Position numbers and translations under genes: made by a program. From contig JAKAUC010000013.1 in the NCBI GenBank assembly GCA_021827865.1, positions 248,001-312,000 of the forward strand: a stretch of 64,000 bases of DNA, written 5' to 3'. Position 1 is the stretch's first letter, and each line of letters opens with the position of its first letter. The DNA comes from an archaeon (GTDB lineage Archaea > Thermoproteota > Nitrososphaeria > Nitrososphaerales > Gagatemarchaeaceae). Of this stretch, positions 24,557 through 33,132 are shown piece after piece. The notes below the pieces were generated by a model. That model ran no database searches and was not told the DNA's origin. It saw only the letters and a list, made by a program, of their open reading frames with translations.

Positions 24557-25762
24557 ATGCCTGGAAAGGACGAACCCTTCGCGGAGGCGGCCGAGAGGTT
24601 CCGAAGGCTGCTCCAAGAGCAGGCCGAGAGGGCGAAGAGTATAGGCGGGCCGGTCGAGTGGCTGGACTACACCAAGCTCGACAGGCTGGTTATTGGCGTC
24701 ATAGGCGGGGACGGCATAGGTCCGATCATCGCGAAGGAGGCGAAGAGGGCGTTGGAAAGCCTCCTGCGGGACGAGCTGCGGTCCGGGAGGGTGGAGATCA
24801 GAGAGATAGGCGGGTTGACCATAGAAAACAGGATCAGCCAGATGAAGCCGCTGCCGGATGAGGTCCTAGCCGAGATAAGGAAATGCCACGTGCTGCTCAA
24901 GGGCCCGACGACGACCCCGGAGGAGGGGAGCGGGATGCCGAACATCGAGAGCGCGAACATCGCCATCAGGAAGGCTTTCGACCTTTTCGCCAACGTGAGG
25001 CCCGTGAAGATGCCGTCTCAGGGGATCGACTGGGTCTTCTTCAGAGAGAACACCGAGGGAGAGTACGTCCTCGGGAGCAAGGGATTCATGGCGACCCCCG
25101 ACCTCGCGGTCGACTTCAAGGTGATCACCCGCCCTGGCTCGGAGAGGATAATCAGGCTCGCCTTCGAGCACGCGAAGAAGACAGGGAGGAAGCGGGTGAC
25201 GGTGGTGACGAAGGCCAACGTGATCAAGACAACCGACGGCCTCTTCCTGGAGGCGGCGAAGAAGGTCGCCGGAGGGTTCCCTGAGATCAAGTGGGACGGC
25301 TGGTACGTCGACGTCTTCACCGCCAAGCTCATAGACGAGAAGAGGAGGCGCGGCTTCGAGGTGGTTGTCCTCCCGAACCTCTACGGGGACATCGTCACAG
25401 ACGAGGCGGCGGAGCTGCAAGGGGGGGTCGGCACCGCAGGGAGCGCCAACATCGGGGCGAGATTCGCGATGTTCGAGGCGATCCACGGCTCGGCGCCGAG
25501 GATGATCACCGAGGGGAGGGGAGAGTTCGCGGACCCGCTCAGCCTGATGAGGGCCGCGGTGATGCTCCTCGAGCACGTCGGCCTGCTGGAGAAGAGCAGG
25601 AAGCTCGCGAAGGCCCTGGACCTCTGCGCGCTGTACGAGCAGAAGGCGAAGATCACGGGGAGGGCCGACGGGGCGACAGCCGTCCAGTTCGGCGACTGCG
25701 TGGTCGCTGCCCTCTCTGACCCGCGCCTGGACGAGAAGTGGCTGTCGTATCAGGCGGGCTGA
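24557..25762 (+). CDS. Isocitrate/isopropylmalate dehydrogenase family enzyme, probable isocitrate dehydrogenase
   Basis: The ~401-residue protein has the beta-decarboxylating dehydrogenase features: VIGVIGGDGIGPIIAKEAKR at the N-terminus, the substrate loop TTTPEEGSGMPNIESANIAI, FFRENTEGEYVLGS, KANVIKTTDGLF with the catalytic Lys, the metal-binding Asp residues in LPNLYGDIVTDEAAELQGG, and IHGSAPRM. It oxidatively decarboxylates a 2-hydroxy-diacid; the SANIAIRK loop favours isocitrate, but isopropylmalate or homoisocitrate is possible. ATG 24557 is chosen over 24530 because GGGGAGG precedes it by six bases and a CTTTAAT box is at leaderless distance. Confidence 0.85.
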   Translation: MPGKDEPFAEAAERFRRLLQEQAERAKSIGGPVEWLDYTKLDRLVIGVIGGDGIGPIIAKEAKRALESLLRDELRSGRVEIREIGGLTIENRISQMKPLPDEVLAEIRKCHVLLKGPTTTPEEGSGMPNIESANIAIRKAFDLFANVRPVKMPSQGIDWVFFRENTEGEYVLGSKGFMATPDLAVDFKVITRPGSERIIRLAFEHAKKTGRKRVTVVTKANVIKTTDGLFLEAAKKVAGGFPEIKWDGWYVDVFTAKLIDEKRRRGFEVVVLPNLYGDIVTDEAAELQGGVGTAGSANIGARFAMFEAIHGSAPRMITEGRGEFADPLSLMRAAVMLLEHVGLLEKSRKLAKALDLCALYEQKAKITGRADGATAVQFGDCVVAALSDPRLDEKWLSYQAG

Positions 25763-25770
25763 AGCCACCC

Positions 25771-26049
25771 TCAGCCGCGGATGCGGAAGTCGCGGTGGTT
25801 CCTGGAGGAGGCAACTTCGACGACGACCCGGTCCACCCTGGCCCGGGGTGGGCCGACCCTCGCCCAGTCTACCACCCTCTGCACCTTCCGCTCGTCCCCC
25901 TCCAGGAAGGCCTCCACTGAGCCGTCGGGGAGGTTGCGGACCCAGCCGCGGACCCCGGCGTCCGACGCCAGCCTGGCCATGCTCACCCTGAAGGAGACCC
26001 CGTGGACGAGGCCAGTTATCCTGACATGGACAGCCTTCGCCATGGGCAT
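25771..26049 (-). CDS. Acylphosphatase
   Basis: A 92-residue single-domain enzyme with the acylphosphatase signature: HVRITGLVHGVSFRVSM (conserved phosphate-binding loop and Arg), GVRGWVRNLPDGSVEAFLEG (with catalytic Asn). It hydrolyses acyl phosphates such as carbamoyl or acetyl phosphate. Starts two bases downstream of the marC stop, so the two are cotranscribed. Confidence 0.9.
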   Translation of the reverse strand: MPMAKAVHVRITGLVHGVSFRVSMARLASDAGVRGWVRNLPDGSVEAFLEGDERKVQRVVDWARVGPPRARVDRVVVEVASSRNHRDFRIRG

Positions 26050-26051
26050 CA

Positions 26052-26669
26052 CTACAGCAGGGGGAACAGGCCCTTCAGGCCCTCCGCCACGAATGCGACC
26101 GCGAGGGCGGCTATCAGCAGCGCCGTTATCCTGGAGAGGGCGATGGTCCCGTTCTGCCCCATGTACTTCCTTACCCACTCGGAGCTCGAGAGGACGAAGT
26201 AGGCCACCGCGGCGTTGCACCCCACGACGAGGAGGGCCAGGAGCGGGCTGTATGGAGGGGCGGATATGATGATCACGGTCGAGATGGCCCCCGGCCCGGC
26301 CAGGAGCGGGGTGGCCAGAGGGAATGCGGCGATGTCAGACGGCTGGAGCCCCCGGGACCTGTCCTCATCCCCCCTCAGATGGTCGACTGCCACTATGAAC
26401 AGTATGATCCCCCCTGCGACGCGGAAGTCGTTGATGTTTATGCCGAATATGTCGAAGATGAACCACCCGAAGAGGGCGAACAGGACGAGGATCGCCGTCG
26501 AGATCACGATCGCGTGCTTCACGATCCTCTTCCTGGACCCCGCGACCCCCTCGGTGAGCCCGATGAAGATCGGAACGGTCCCCACGGAGTCGACCACGGC
26601 GAAGAGGAGGACGAAGGCCTCCACGAAGAGCGCGATGTCGAAGGCGAAGAATGACGCGAGGTCCGGCAT
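26052..26669 (-). CDS. marC: MarC-family integral membrane protein
   Basis: The ~205-residue protein has six membrane spans and MarC/UPF0056 landmarks: FAVVDSVGTVPIFIGLTEG after the first span, FRVAGGIILFIVAVDHL, and FPLATPLLAGPGAISTVI. MarC family members are membrane proteins of uncertain transport function. ATG 26669 is preferred over 26693 because a bidirectional TATA box (26697-26707) puts transcription start near 26675. Confidence 0.88.
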   Translation of the reverse strand: MPDLASFFAFDIALFVEAFVLLFAVVDSVGTVPIFIGLTEGVAGSRKRIVKHAIVISTAILVLFALFGWFIFDIFGININDFRVAGGIILFIVAVDHLRGDEDRSRGLQPSDIAAFPLATPLLAGPGAISTVIIISAPPYSPLLALLVVGCNAAVAYFVLSSSEWVRKYMGQNGTIALSRITALLIAALAVAFVAEGLKGLFPLL

Positions 26670-26696
26670 CGCTTCACAGGCCCCGGCGTCCAAACG

Positions 26697-26707
26697 GATA
26701 AATAATC
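26697..26707. promoter_or_regulatory. Bidirectional TATA box between marC and the MIP18-family gene
   Basis: A nearly symmetric GATAAATAATC element lies ~26 bases from the expected start of the leftward marC mRNA and ~26 bases from the rightward TTG at 26731, so one A/T core can serve both leaderless or near-leaderless genes. Confidence 0.5.
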
Positions 26708-26730
26708 AGGTGAGCACATTCTAGGATGAT

Positions 26731-27042
26731 TTGGCCCAGGTGGATCAGTCTGCCGTCGACGCCGCGATGGCAAAGATCATGGACCCCGAGCTGGGGAGGC
26801 CAATCACGGACCTCAAGCTCATCGACAAGATGACCGTCAGCGGGGGGTCAGTGGAGCTGGAGTTCCACCTCACGGCACCGTTCTGCCCTCCCATGTTCGC
26901 CCTGAAGATCGCAAGCGACATCAAGCTAGGGCTACTGTCAGTCCCCGGCGTCACCGAGGCCAGGGTCACCCTGCGGGGGCACTACCTCGCGGACGCGGTC
27001 AACAAGCAGGTGAACAAGGCCGCCCCGCCCCCGGCGCAGTAG
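26731..27042 (+). CDS. MIP18/DUF59-family protein, Fe-S cluster assembly factor
   Basis: The 103-residue protein follows the DUF59 pattern: AMAKIMDPELGRPITDLKLI, a strand region VELEFHLTAPFCPPMFALKI with a conserved Cys in a TxPxCP-like loop (TAPFCPP), and VPGVTEARVTL. Members (SufT, MIP18, PaaD) help deliver Fe-S clusters. Leaderless TTG start behind the shared TATA box. Confidence 0.85.
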   Translation: MAQVDQSAVDAAMAKIMDPELGRPITDLKLIDKMTVSGGSVELEFHLTAPFCPPMFALKIASDIKLGLLSVPGVTEARVTLRGHYLADAVNKQVNKAAPPPAQ

Positions 27043-27097
27043 GCGCGGCGCAGGCGCTCCGAATAGCGTATAGAGAGCGAACGCCAGGCATAGAGAC

Positions 27098-28087
27098 GTG
27101 CCTGCACGGAAGGCGATAGAGATGGGGAGGGGGACCATACTGGTGTCGCTCCCCAAGGACTGGGTCAGGAAGAACGGGATCAGGAAGGGCGCCGACCTTT
27201 CGGTGGAGGAGCTCTCCCCCGGGAAGCTGATGGTCAGACCATACGATGGGGGGGAAGAGGAGCAGAAGCAGGTGGTCATCGAGCACTCTGGAGAGGACTT
27301 CGCCAGGGTGGTCAACGACGTCACGGGGGCGTATCTCCTGGGCTACGACCTGATCAAAGTCGCGGGGGCGAAGGTGATCACCCGGGAGGAGAGGCAGGAC
27401 ATCAAGGACGCCCTGAAGAGGCTCGTCGGACTCGAGATCCTCGACGAGGACTCCAAGCGGATCACGTTGCAGTTCCTCCTCGAGCCGACGGCCATCACCC
27501 CGGAGAAGATCGTCAGGAGGATGTCGGGGCTCTTGGACGGGATGCTCAAGGACACAGCCGACGCCCTGTCGAAGGGGGATCCGAGGCTCCTCTCCCTGGT
27601 GAGCGAGCGGGACGATGAGGTGGACAGGCTCTACTTCCTCCTGGTCAGGGCGACGAGGGCGGCCGTGGTCAGGGCCGAGGTCGCGGAAAGGTACGGCCTT
27701 TCGCCGGTCGACCTCCTCGACTACAGGGTCCTGGCGACATTCCTCGAGAGCGCAGGGGACGCTGTCAGCGAGCTCTCGGAGAAGCTCCACGCGGTGAGGG
27801 TCCCGAGGCAGCTCGCCAGGGAGTACTCGAAGTGCGTGGCCATGCTGAAGGCGATGAACGAGCTGGCCACCCAGGGGTTCCTGTCCCGGCGGGCCGGGAA
27901 GACTAGGACGGTCAACAGCCAGATGGACGCCATGGCCCGCGAGATCACGTCGAACCTCGCGGCGATATCGAAGTCGGCCCCAGGGGACAGCGCCAGCGCG
28001 GCGGAGATCCTGGCGTCGCTCGAGAGGGTGAGCAAGCTGCTGGTCGACGTCTCAGACCTGGCTGTGATCACCCAGCAGGTCTCCTAG
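27098..28087 (+). CDS. AbrB-PhoU phosphate-uptake regulator
   Basis: The 329-residue protein starts with a SpoVT/AbrB swapped-hairpin DNA-binding domain (KAIEMGRGTILVSLPKDWVRKNGIRKG) and continues with an alpha-helical PhoU-like region in two repeats (e.g. DEVDRLYFLLVRATRAAVV). Archaeal proteins of this layout regulate phosphate transport. No pst genes lie nearby. Leaderless GTG start behind CGTATAGAG at 27066-27073. Confidence 0.85.
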   Translation: MPARKAIEMGRGTILVSLPKDWVRKNGIRKGADLSVEELSPGKLMVRPYDGGEEEQKQVVIEHSGEDFARVVNDVTGAYLLGYDLIKVAGAKVITREERQDIKDALKRLVGLEILDEDSKRITLQFLLEPTAITPEKIVRRMSGLLDGMLKDTADALSKGDPRLLSLVSERDDEVDRLYFLLVRATRAAVVRAEVAERYGLSPVDLLDYRVLATFLESAGDAVSELSEKLHAVRVPRQLAREYSKCVAMLKAMNELATQGFLSRRAGKTRTVNSQMDAMAREITSNLAAISKSAPGDSASAAEILASLERVSKLLVDVSDLAVITQQVS

Positions 28088-28135
28088 GAGATGCGCCGCA
28101 TAACGCTTAATTAACGTGGGCCGTCCCTCGCCGAC

Positions 28136-29776
28136 TTGCCGAAGTATCTTTTCGTCACCGGCGGGGTGATGTCGGGGCTCGGGAAGGGTATCATCACATC
28201 TTCAGTGGCGAAACTCCTCCAGCTTTCAGGGGCCAGGGTGACCTGCCTGAAGATAGACCCTTACCTCAACTTCGACGCCGGGACCATGAACCCGTACACC
28301 CACGGCGAGGTGTTCGTCACAGACGACGGGGGCGAGACCGACATGGACATCGGCAACTACGAGCGTTTCCTGAACATGGACATGTCGAAGTCCAACAACA
28401 TAACGACCGGTCAGATCTACAAGAAGGTCATCGACGACGAGCGGAAAGGCCTGTTCCTGGGGAAGTCCGTGCAGATCATCCCGCACGTCACCGACGAGAT
28501 CAAGAGGAGGATAAGGGACCTGGCGGAGAGGGAGAAGGTCGACGTCCTGGTGGTGGAGTGCGGGGGGACCGTGGGGGACATAGAGAGCCTCCCGTTCCTG
28601 GAGGCGTTCAGGCAGATGAGGATGGAAGACGGGCCCTCGAAGACCCTCTTCCTCCACGTCAGCCTAGCGCCTGAGCTGTCGGTCGTGGGGGAGATGAAGA
28701 CGAAGCCGACCCAGCACAGCGTCCAGGAGATGAGGAGGATAGGGATTCAGCCCGACGTCATGGTGATACGCGGTTCTCGGCCGCTCCCTGCAGACGCCAA
28801 GGAGAAGATAGCCCTCTTCACCAGCGTCCCGACGGAGAGCGTGGTCTCCGACCCCGACGTGGAGTCTATCTACCTTGTCCCCCGGCTGCTCGAGAAGGAA
28901 GGCGCCCTCCCCCCGGTCAGGAGGCAGCTCGGGCTGAAGGCCAAGGGCTCGATGCGCGCCTGGAACGACGTCGCCGACAGGTTCGTCGGCCATGAGTCGG
29001 CCGTCAGGATCGCCATGGTAGGGAAGTACGCCAACCTGGCAGACAGCTACGTCAGCGTGAACCAGGCGCTCGCCCACGCGGGGGCGGTGAACGGCGCGGA
29101 GGTCAGGATCTCGTGGATAGAGTCGGAGGAGATAGAGAAGGACGAGTCGAAGCTTCGCCAGATAGACGCCTATGACGGGGTCGTCCTCCCCCAGGGCTTC
29201 GGCGGGAGGGGCGTAGAGGGAAAGATCGCCGCGGCGAACAGGGCCAGGGTGGCGAAGGTCCCGTTCCTGGGGCTGTGCTATGGGTTCCAGCTGGCCAGCG
29301 TGTCCTTCGCCCGGCACGTCCTGGGGCTGAAGGGGGCGAACAGCACCGAGGTCGACCCGAAGACGCCGCACCCCGTGATCGACCTCCTCCCCGAGCAGCG
29401 CGGGGTGTCCGACCTGGGCGGGACCATGAGGCTCGGGGGCCACGACGTGTTCATCGAAAGGCCGAGCAGGGCGTTTGACATCTACAAGGCGGAGAAGGTG
29501 AGGGAGAGGCACAGGCACAGGTACGAGCTCAACCAGACCTACCTCAAGAGGTTCGAAGAGAAGGGGATGAGGTTCACCGCCTTCAGCGACAGCAGGAGGA
29601 GGGCTGAGATCATGGAGCTCGAAGGGCACCCGTTCTACATGGGGACCCAGTACCACCCCGAATACGTCAGCAGGCCCGAGAGGCCCGAGCCCGTCTACGT
29701 CGCCTTCGTCGAGGCCTGCGCCAAGAGGGCCCGAGAGTCGAAGGCGCCCGAGAGGCGCCGACGGCTAGCCCGCTGA
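28136..29776 (+). CDS. pyrG: CTP synthase (glutamine hydrolysing)
   Basis: The 546-residue enzyme has an N-terminal synthetase domain ([21 protein letters not shown]-loop, [19 protein letters not shown]) and a C-terminal class I glutamine amidotransferase domain with [10 protein letters not shown] (nucleophile Cys) and QYHPEY (His/Glu). It converts UTP to CTP. A CTTAATTA box at ~28106-28113 gives leaderless spacing to TTG 28136. Its last 12 bases overlap the convergent thiR gene. Confidence 0.97.
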   Translation: MPKYLFVTGGVMSGLGKGIITSSVAKLLQLSGARVTCLKIDPYLNFDAGTMNPYTHGEVFVTDDGGETDMDIGNYERFLNMDMSKSNNITTGQIYKKVIDDERKGLFLGKSVQIIPHVTDEIKRRIRDLAEREKVDVLVVECGGTVGDIESLPFLEAFRQMRMEDGPSKTLFLHVSLAPELSVVGEMKTKPTQHSVQEMRRIGIQPDVMVIRGSRPLPADAKEKIALFTSVPTESVVSDPDVESIYLVPRLLEKEGALPPVRRQLGLKAKGSMRAWNDVADRFVGHESAVRIAMVGKYANLADSYVSVNQALAHAGAVNGAEVRISWIESEEIEKDESKLRQIDAYDGVVLPQGFGGRGVEGKIAAANRARVAKVPFLGLCYGFQLASVSFARHVLGLKGANSTEVDPKTPHPVIDLLPEQRGVSDLGGTMRLGGHDVFIERPSRAFDIYKAEKVRERHRHRYELNQTYLKRFEEKGMRFTAFSDSRRRAEIMELEGHPFYMGTQYHPEYVSRPERPEPVYVAFVEACAKRARESKAPERRRRLAR

Positions 29777-30712
29777 GCGGGCCGCGGCCAGCTTCACAGC
29801 CAGCGCGGCGACCTCCTGCGCCCCGGCGGCGAAGAGATACAGGTTGGGCTCTATGCCGCTCCCCCCCTCGTCCACCACGGCGTCGAACCGCCCCGGCGAA
29901 GACTCCAGCCTCCTCCGCAGAGCGTCCACCGTGGAGTCATCGGACGCCGGGCGGGGGCGCGCGCCGACGGAGAGGACGCGCAGGCCCATCTTCTTCAGCT
30001 CCGCCGCGATCTTGCCGTCGTACCTCAGGTTGATGCATGCCCTGAACTCCGGGCGGACCTCCCTGGCGAGGAGCAGGACCCTGGCCATGTGAACCGAGGC
30101 CCCGGCCTCGGGCGTGAGCATCGCCTTCGCCCTCCCCCGGACCTTGACGATCCTTCCGGGGATCGCCACGACGTCGGAGGGGCTGGCCGCGTCCCCGGCC
30201 GCGCAGGCGATGTTGACAGAGACCTGGGGCATCACGCTGACGAAGCTGGGGGAGGCTTCCAGCAGACGGACGGCTTCGGAGACATCGGACACAGCCTGCG
30301 CCTTGGCGCCTGCCTGGCCGCCGTAGGCCCTGATGCAGACGTCGCAGTCGGCGAGGGAGGGGTACAGCGCCCTGTGGGCGCCGCAGGCCGCGCCGCCCCC
30401 GAGGATGCCGGTCCAGACCGCGCTGAGGGCTCCGACCCCTTCTTTCGCCCCCCTGGAGACGGCTGAAGCGAGCCGGGCCGAGTAGAGGTCCGCGTCGGCC
30501 CTGGAGACGGAGAGCCGGGAGAGTGCGGAGTAGGCCTTGGCGGGGGCCGACGAGAGATACACGCTGACCGAGGCCTGGGTCGTGCCCAGGAGCTGGGCGA
30601 TCCTGCTCTGAGAGAGCCCCTGAGAGCGCAGCCGGAGCGCGACCAGCTGCCGCATCGCCGGGAGGAAGAGGTCGGACATCAGCTCGTCGGGGGGCTGCAA
30701 GGTATAAGCCAC
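29765..30712 (-). CDS. thiR: ThiR-type regulator: HTH plus ThiN domain
   Basis: The 315-residue protein has an N-terminal helix-turn-helix (ALRLRSQGLSQSRIAQLLGT) and a C-terminal ThiN-like thiamine-phosphate-synthase domain (from ~residue 135: SVMPQVSVNIACAAGDAASP, VAIPGRIVKVRGRAKAMLTP, RACINLRYDGKI). Archaeal HTH-ThiN proteins (ThiR) repress thiamine synthesis and transport genes, sensing thiamine phosphate. It is divergent from an ECF S-component-like gene. GTG 30712 is used; TTG 30700 is possible because the TATA box at 30723-30731 is close. Confidence 0.8.
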   Translation of the reverse strand: MAYTLQPPDELMSDLFLPAMRQLVALRLRSQGLSQSRIAQLLGTTQASVSVYLSSAPAKAYSALSRLSVSRADADLYSARLASAVSRGAKEGVGALSAVWTGILGGGAACGAHRALYPSLADCDVCIRAYGGQAGAKAQAVSDVSEAVRLLEASPSFVSVMPQVSVNIACAAGDAASPSDVVAIPGRIVKVRGRAKAMLTPEAGASVHMARVLLLAREVRPEFRACINLRYDGKIAAELKKMGLRVLSVGARPRPASDDSTVDALRRRLESSPGRFDAVVDEGGSGIEPNLYLFAAGAQEVAALAVKLAAARSAG

Positions 30713-30750
30713 TTATTAGGCAGCTTATAAACAGGCACCCGGGCGGTGCC
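30703..30750. promoter_or_regulatory. Divergent thiR/ECF promoter with two inverted repeats
   Basis: TATAAGC (30703-30709) and GCTTATA (30723-30729) form a 7-bp inverted repeat; the right arm is also a TATA box in both directions. Downstream, between that box and the GTG at 30754, lies GGCACC-N5-GGTGCC (30734-30750). Both are candidate operators for ThiR. Confidence 0.5.
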
Positions 30751-30753
30751 AGT

Positions 30754-31362
30754 GTGGAAGGGACAGCTCCGAAGCGCGGCGGGGGCCCAGGGGTCCGGGC
30801 GAGCATCAAGCTGTCCGTGGTGATAGTGTTCTCCGCGCTCATAACGGCCAGCGTGATGTTCTCGATCCCGCTGCCGCCCCCCGTCTACGAGATCACCTGG
30901 TCCCCGGCGATCATAATGGCGCTGAGCGTCCTGATCGACGTCCCCACGGCTGCGGCTGCCACTGGGATAGGCGGGTTCATCGGCGAGGCGTACAACGTGG
31001 CGTTCAAGGGGGGCGGGTCCCCCATCTACCCCTTCGGGATGGTCTGGGCCCGGGTCCCGGAGGTCCTCATCATCGCGTGGGCGAGGAACCGCGGGACGAA
31101 GACCCTGGTGGCGGCGATGGTCGGCGCCACCGTCTTTGAGACCCTGGCCTTCTTCTTCTCCGACTGGTTCTTCTACGCCTACGGGCTCTTCTCCTACGCC
31201 GTCCCGGCTGGGCAGACGCCGCTGGGGTTGGCCTCGTTCGACTTTGCGACCATGGTGGACCTCGTCTATATCCCGGTCGCCTTCGCGATAATCAGGGCGG
31301 GGGCCCCCGCCTTCCGCAGGCTGGGGTTCACGCAGTACCACGGGTCCGGCCCCAAGAAATGA
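30754..31362 (+). CDS. ECF S-component-like membrane protein, candidate thiamine-pathway transporter
   Basis: The 202-residue membrane protein has about six spans, starting with SIKLSVVIVFSALITASVMF and including GFIGEAYNVAFKGGGSPIYPFGMVWARVPEVLIIA, a pattern like ECF S components. Its position next to thiR suggests uptake of thiamine or a thiamine precursor; this is inference from context only. Leaderless GTG start behind CTTATAAAC. Its stop overlaps the ATG of the AIR-synthase-like gene (ATGA), so they are translated together. Confidence 0.6.
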   Translation: MEGTAPKRGGGPGVRASIKLSVVIVFSALITASVMFSIPLPPPVYEITWSPAIIMALSVLIDVPTAAAATGIGGFIGEAYNVAFKGGGSPIYPFGMVWARVPEVLIIAWARNRGTKTLVAAMVGATVFETLAFFFSDWFFYAYGLFSYAVPAGQTPLGLASFDFATMVDLVYIPVAFAIIRAGAPAFRRLGFTQYHGSGPKK

Positions 31363-32402
31363 GCTTCAGCGGGAAGCTCCCGTCGGGCTCGATGGACGTC
31401 GTCTACAGGCACCTCGGGGCGCGTTCGAAGAGGGTCGTCCAGGGCCCGGGGAAGGGGCTCGACAACGCCGTCCTGGGCATAGGCAAGGGGATGGTTTTGA
31501 TAGTCACGGCCGACCCGGTCTCGGTCATCCCTGCGGTCGGAGTTCCCCGCTCAGCCTGGATGAGCGCCCACCTGATCGCCTCTGATTTCACTTCCGCCGG
31601 GGTCGACCCCGAGTTCGCGGCGTTCACCTACAACTTTCCTCCGGAGATGAACGCCGGGGACAGGGAGGGGTACATCGCCGCCCTCGGAGACGAGTGCGAG
31701 AAGCTGGGGGTCGCGATAGCGGCCGGCCACACCGGGAGCTACCCGGGGGCCGGCTACACCGTGATCGGGGGCGGGGTGATGTTCGGGGTTGCGCCCGAGG
31801 GCGGCTACGTCACCCCCGCCATGGCCCGGGCGGGGGATGTCGTCCTGATGACCAAACACGCGGGCATCGAGGCGACGGCTTCGCTGGCGACCTCCTTCCC
31901 AGAGTTCTCGGAGGGGGCGGTGGGGGCAAAGGCGGCGAGGAGGGCGCGGTCTCTGCTTTCGAAGTGCTCTACGGTCGCCGACGCCAGGGTCGCCCGGGGG
32001 GCCGGGCTCAGGAAGGCCGTAACGTCCATGCACGATGCGACCGAGGGCGGAGTGCTCGGAGCCCTGGACGAGATGTCCGCGGCCTCCGGGAGGGCCTTCT
32101 TTGTGGACGCCGAGAGCATCCCGGTGCCCATGGAGGTGGCAGGAATCTGTTCTGCCTTCGGCGTCGACCCCCTCCGCACCATGGGAGAGGGCGCGCTCCT
32201 CATCACCTGCAGGCCAGGACTGGCGAAGAGGCTCGACGAGGTCCTTCGCGGCTCGGGGGTCGAATCGACCGTCATAGGCCGGGTCGCCCCCGGAAGGGGC
32301 CTCTGGGTCAGCAAGGGGGGCGGGAAGGCGGCGCGGTACAGGGAGGGTCCCGACGCCTACTGGGCTGCCTACGACAGGGCCACCGCCCAGGGGCTCCGCT
32401 GA
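31359..32402 (+). CDS. AIR-synthase-related protein (PurM/HypE/ThiL superfamily)
   Basis: The 347-residue product has the PurM-fold layout: NAVLGIGKGMVLIVTADPVS, NAGDREGYIAALGDECEKLG, GGGVMFGVAPEGGYV, and a C-terminal half with TSMHDATEGGVLGALDEMSA and a glycine-rich TMGEGALLIT. The family includes AIR synthase, hydrogenase factor HypE and thiamine-phosphate kinase ThiL. The link to ThiR makes a ThiL-like or other thiamine-related step attractive, but AIR itself is the precursor of the thiamine pyrimidine, so several roles are possible. Coupled to the ECF gene. Confidence 0.78.
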   Translation: MSFSGKLPSGSMDVVYRHLGARSKRVVQGPGKGLDNAVLGIGKGMVLIVTADPVSVIPAVGVPRSAWMSAHLIASDFTSAGVDPEFAAFTYNFPPEMNAGDREGYIAALGDECEKLGVAIAAGHTGSYPGAGYTVIGGGVMFGVAPEGGYVTPAMARAGDVVLMTKHAGIEATASLATSFPEFSEGAVGAKAARRARSLLSKCSTVADARVARGAGLRKAVTSMHDATEGGVLGALDEMSAASGRAFFVDAESIPVPMEVAGICSAFGVDPLRTMGEGALLITCRPGLAKRLDEVLRGSGVESTVIGRVAPGRGLWVSKGGGKAARYREGPDAYWAAYDRATAQGLR

Positions 32403-32445
32403 GCCGGGAAAGCTCAATTACGGTGCCATCGCGAGGGAGCAACCA

Positions 32446-33132
32446 ATGGACCCGAAGCTCCCTGACCCCGACGCGTTCGCGAAGAGGATACACGACACTC
32501 TGGTCGCCCCCGAGGCAACGGCGTCGGAACTGGCGGCGTTCTGCGCCACGGCGAAGAAGTACAGGTTCGGCGCGGTGGTGGTGCAGGGGTGCTGGGTCAA
32601 GGAGGCCAAGGGCCTGGTCGGGGACGACGTGAAGGTCTCCGCGGGGGTCGGGTTCCCCATGGGAGGGGTGACGGCCAAGTCGAAGGTGGCGGAGATCAGG
32701 GAGACGGCAGAGCTCGGCGCTGACATGTTCGACGTCATGCCCAACATCGGATTCCTCAGGTCCGGGATGGAAGCAGAGTTCAGGGACGAGATAGCCGCCA
32801 TGGTCGACGGAGCTGGAGGGAGGCCGGTGAGGGTGATGCTGGAGTTCACGATACTAGACAGGGAGCAGAAGGTGAGGGCGGCGAAGCTGAGCGAGCAGGC
32901 CGGGGTCGCAGGGGTGAAGAACTCCAGCGGCTGGGGGAGGGGCGGCCCCGCAACGGTTGACGACATCAGGCTCCTGCGGGAGTCGGTGAGCCCCCGGGTG
33001 CACGTCAAGGCCTCCGGCGGGATCCGGGACCTCGACAACGCCCTCAGCCTTGTGGACGCCGGAGCGGACTTCCTCGGGACGAGGGCGGGGGTGGCAATCA
33101 TCGACGAGCTGAGGGAGCGGCTCGGCCGGTGA
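32446..33132 (+). CDS. deoC: Deoxyribose-phosphate aldolase (DeoC-like)
   Basis: The 228-residue TIM-barrel protein has VSAGVGFPMGGVTAKSK, GADMFDVMPNIGFLRSG (with the catalytic Asp), the Schiff-base lysine in GVKNSSGW and HVKASGGIRDL. It cleaves deoxyribose 5-phosphate to glyceraldehyde 3-phosphate and acetaldehyde. The TSTGF loop is replaced by NSSGWGRGG, so a different substrate is possible. It overlaps the next PfkB gene, and a nucleoside hydrolase lies beyond. Confidence 0.85.
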   Translation: MDPKLPDPDAFAKRIHDTLVAPEATASELAAFCATAKKYRFGAVVVQGCWVKEAKGLVGDDVKVSAGVGFPMGGVTAKSKVAEIRETAELGADMFDVMPNIGFLRSGMEAEFRDEIAAMVDGAGGRPVRVMLEFTILDREQKVRAAKLSEQAGVAGVKNSSGWGRGGPATVDDIRLLRESVSPRVHVKASGGIRDLDNALSLVDAGADFLGTRAGVAIIDELRERLGR

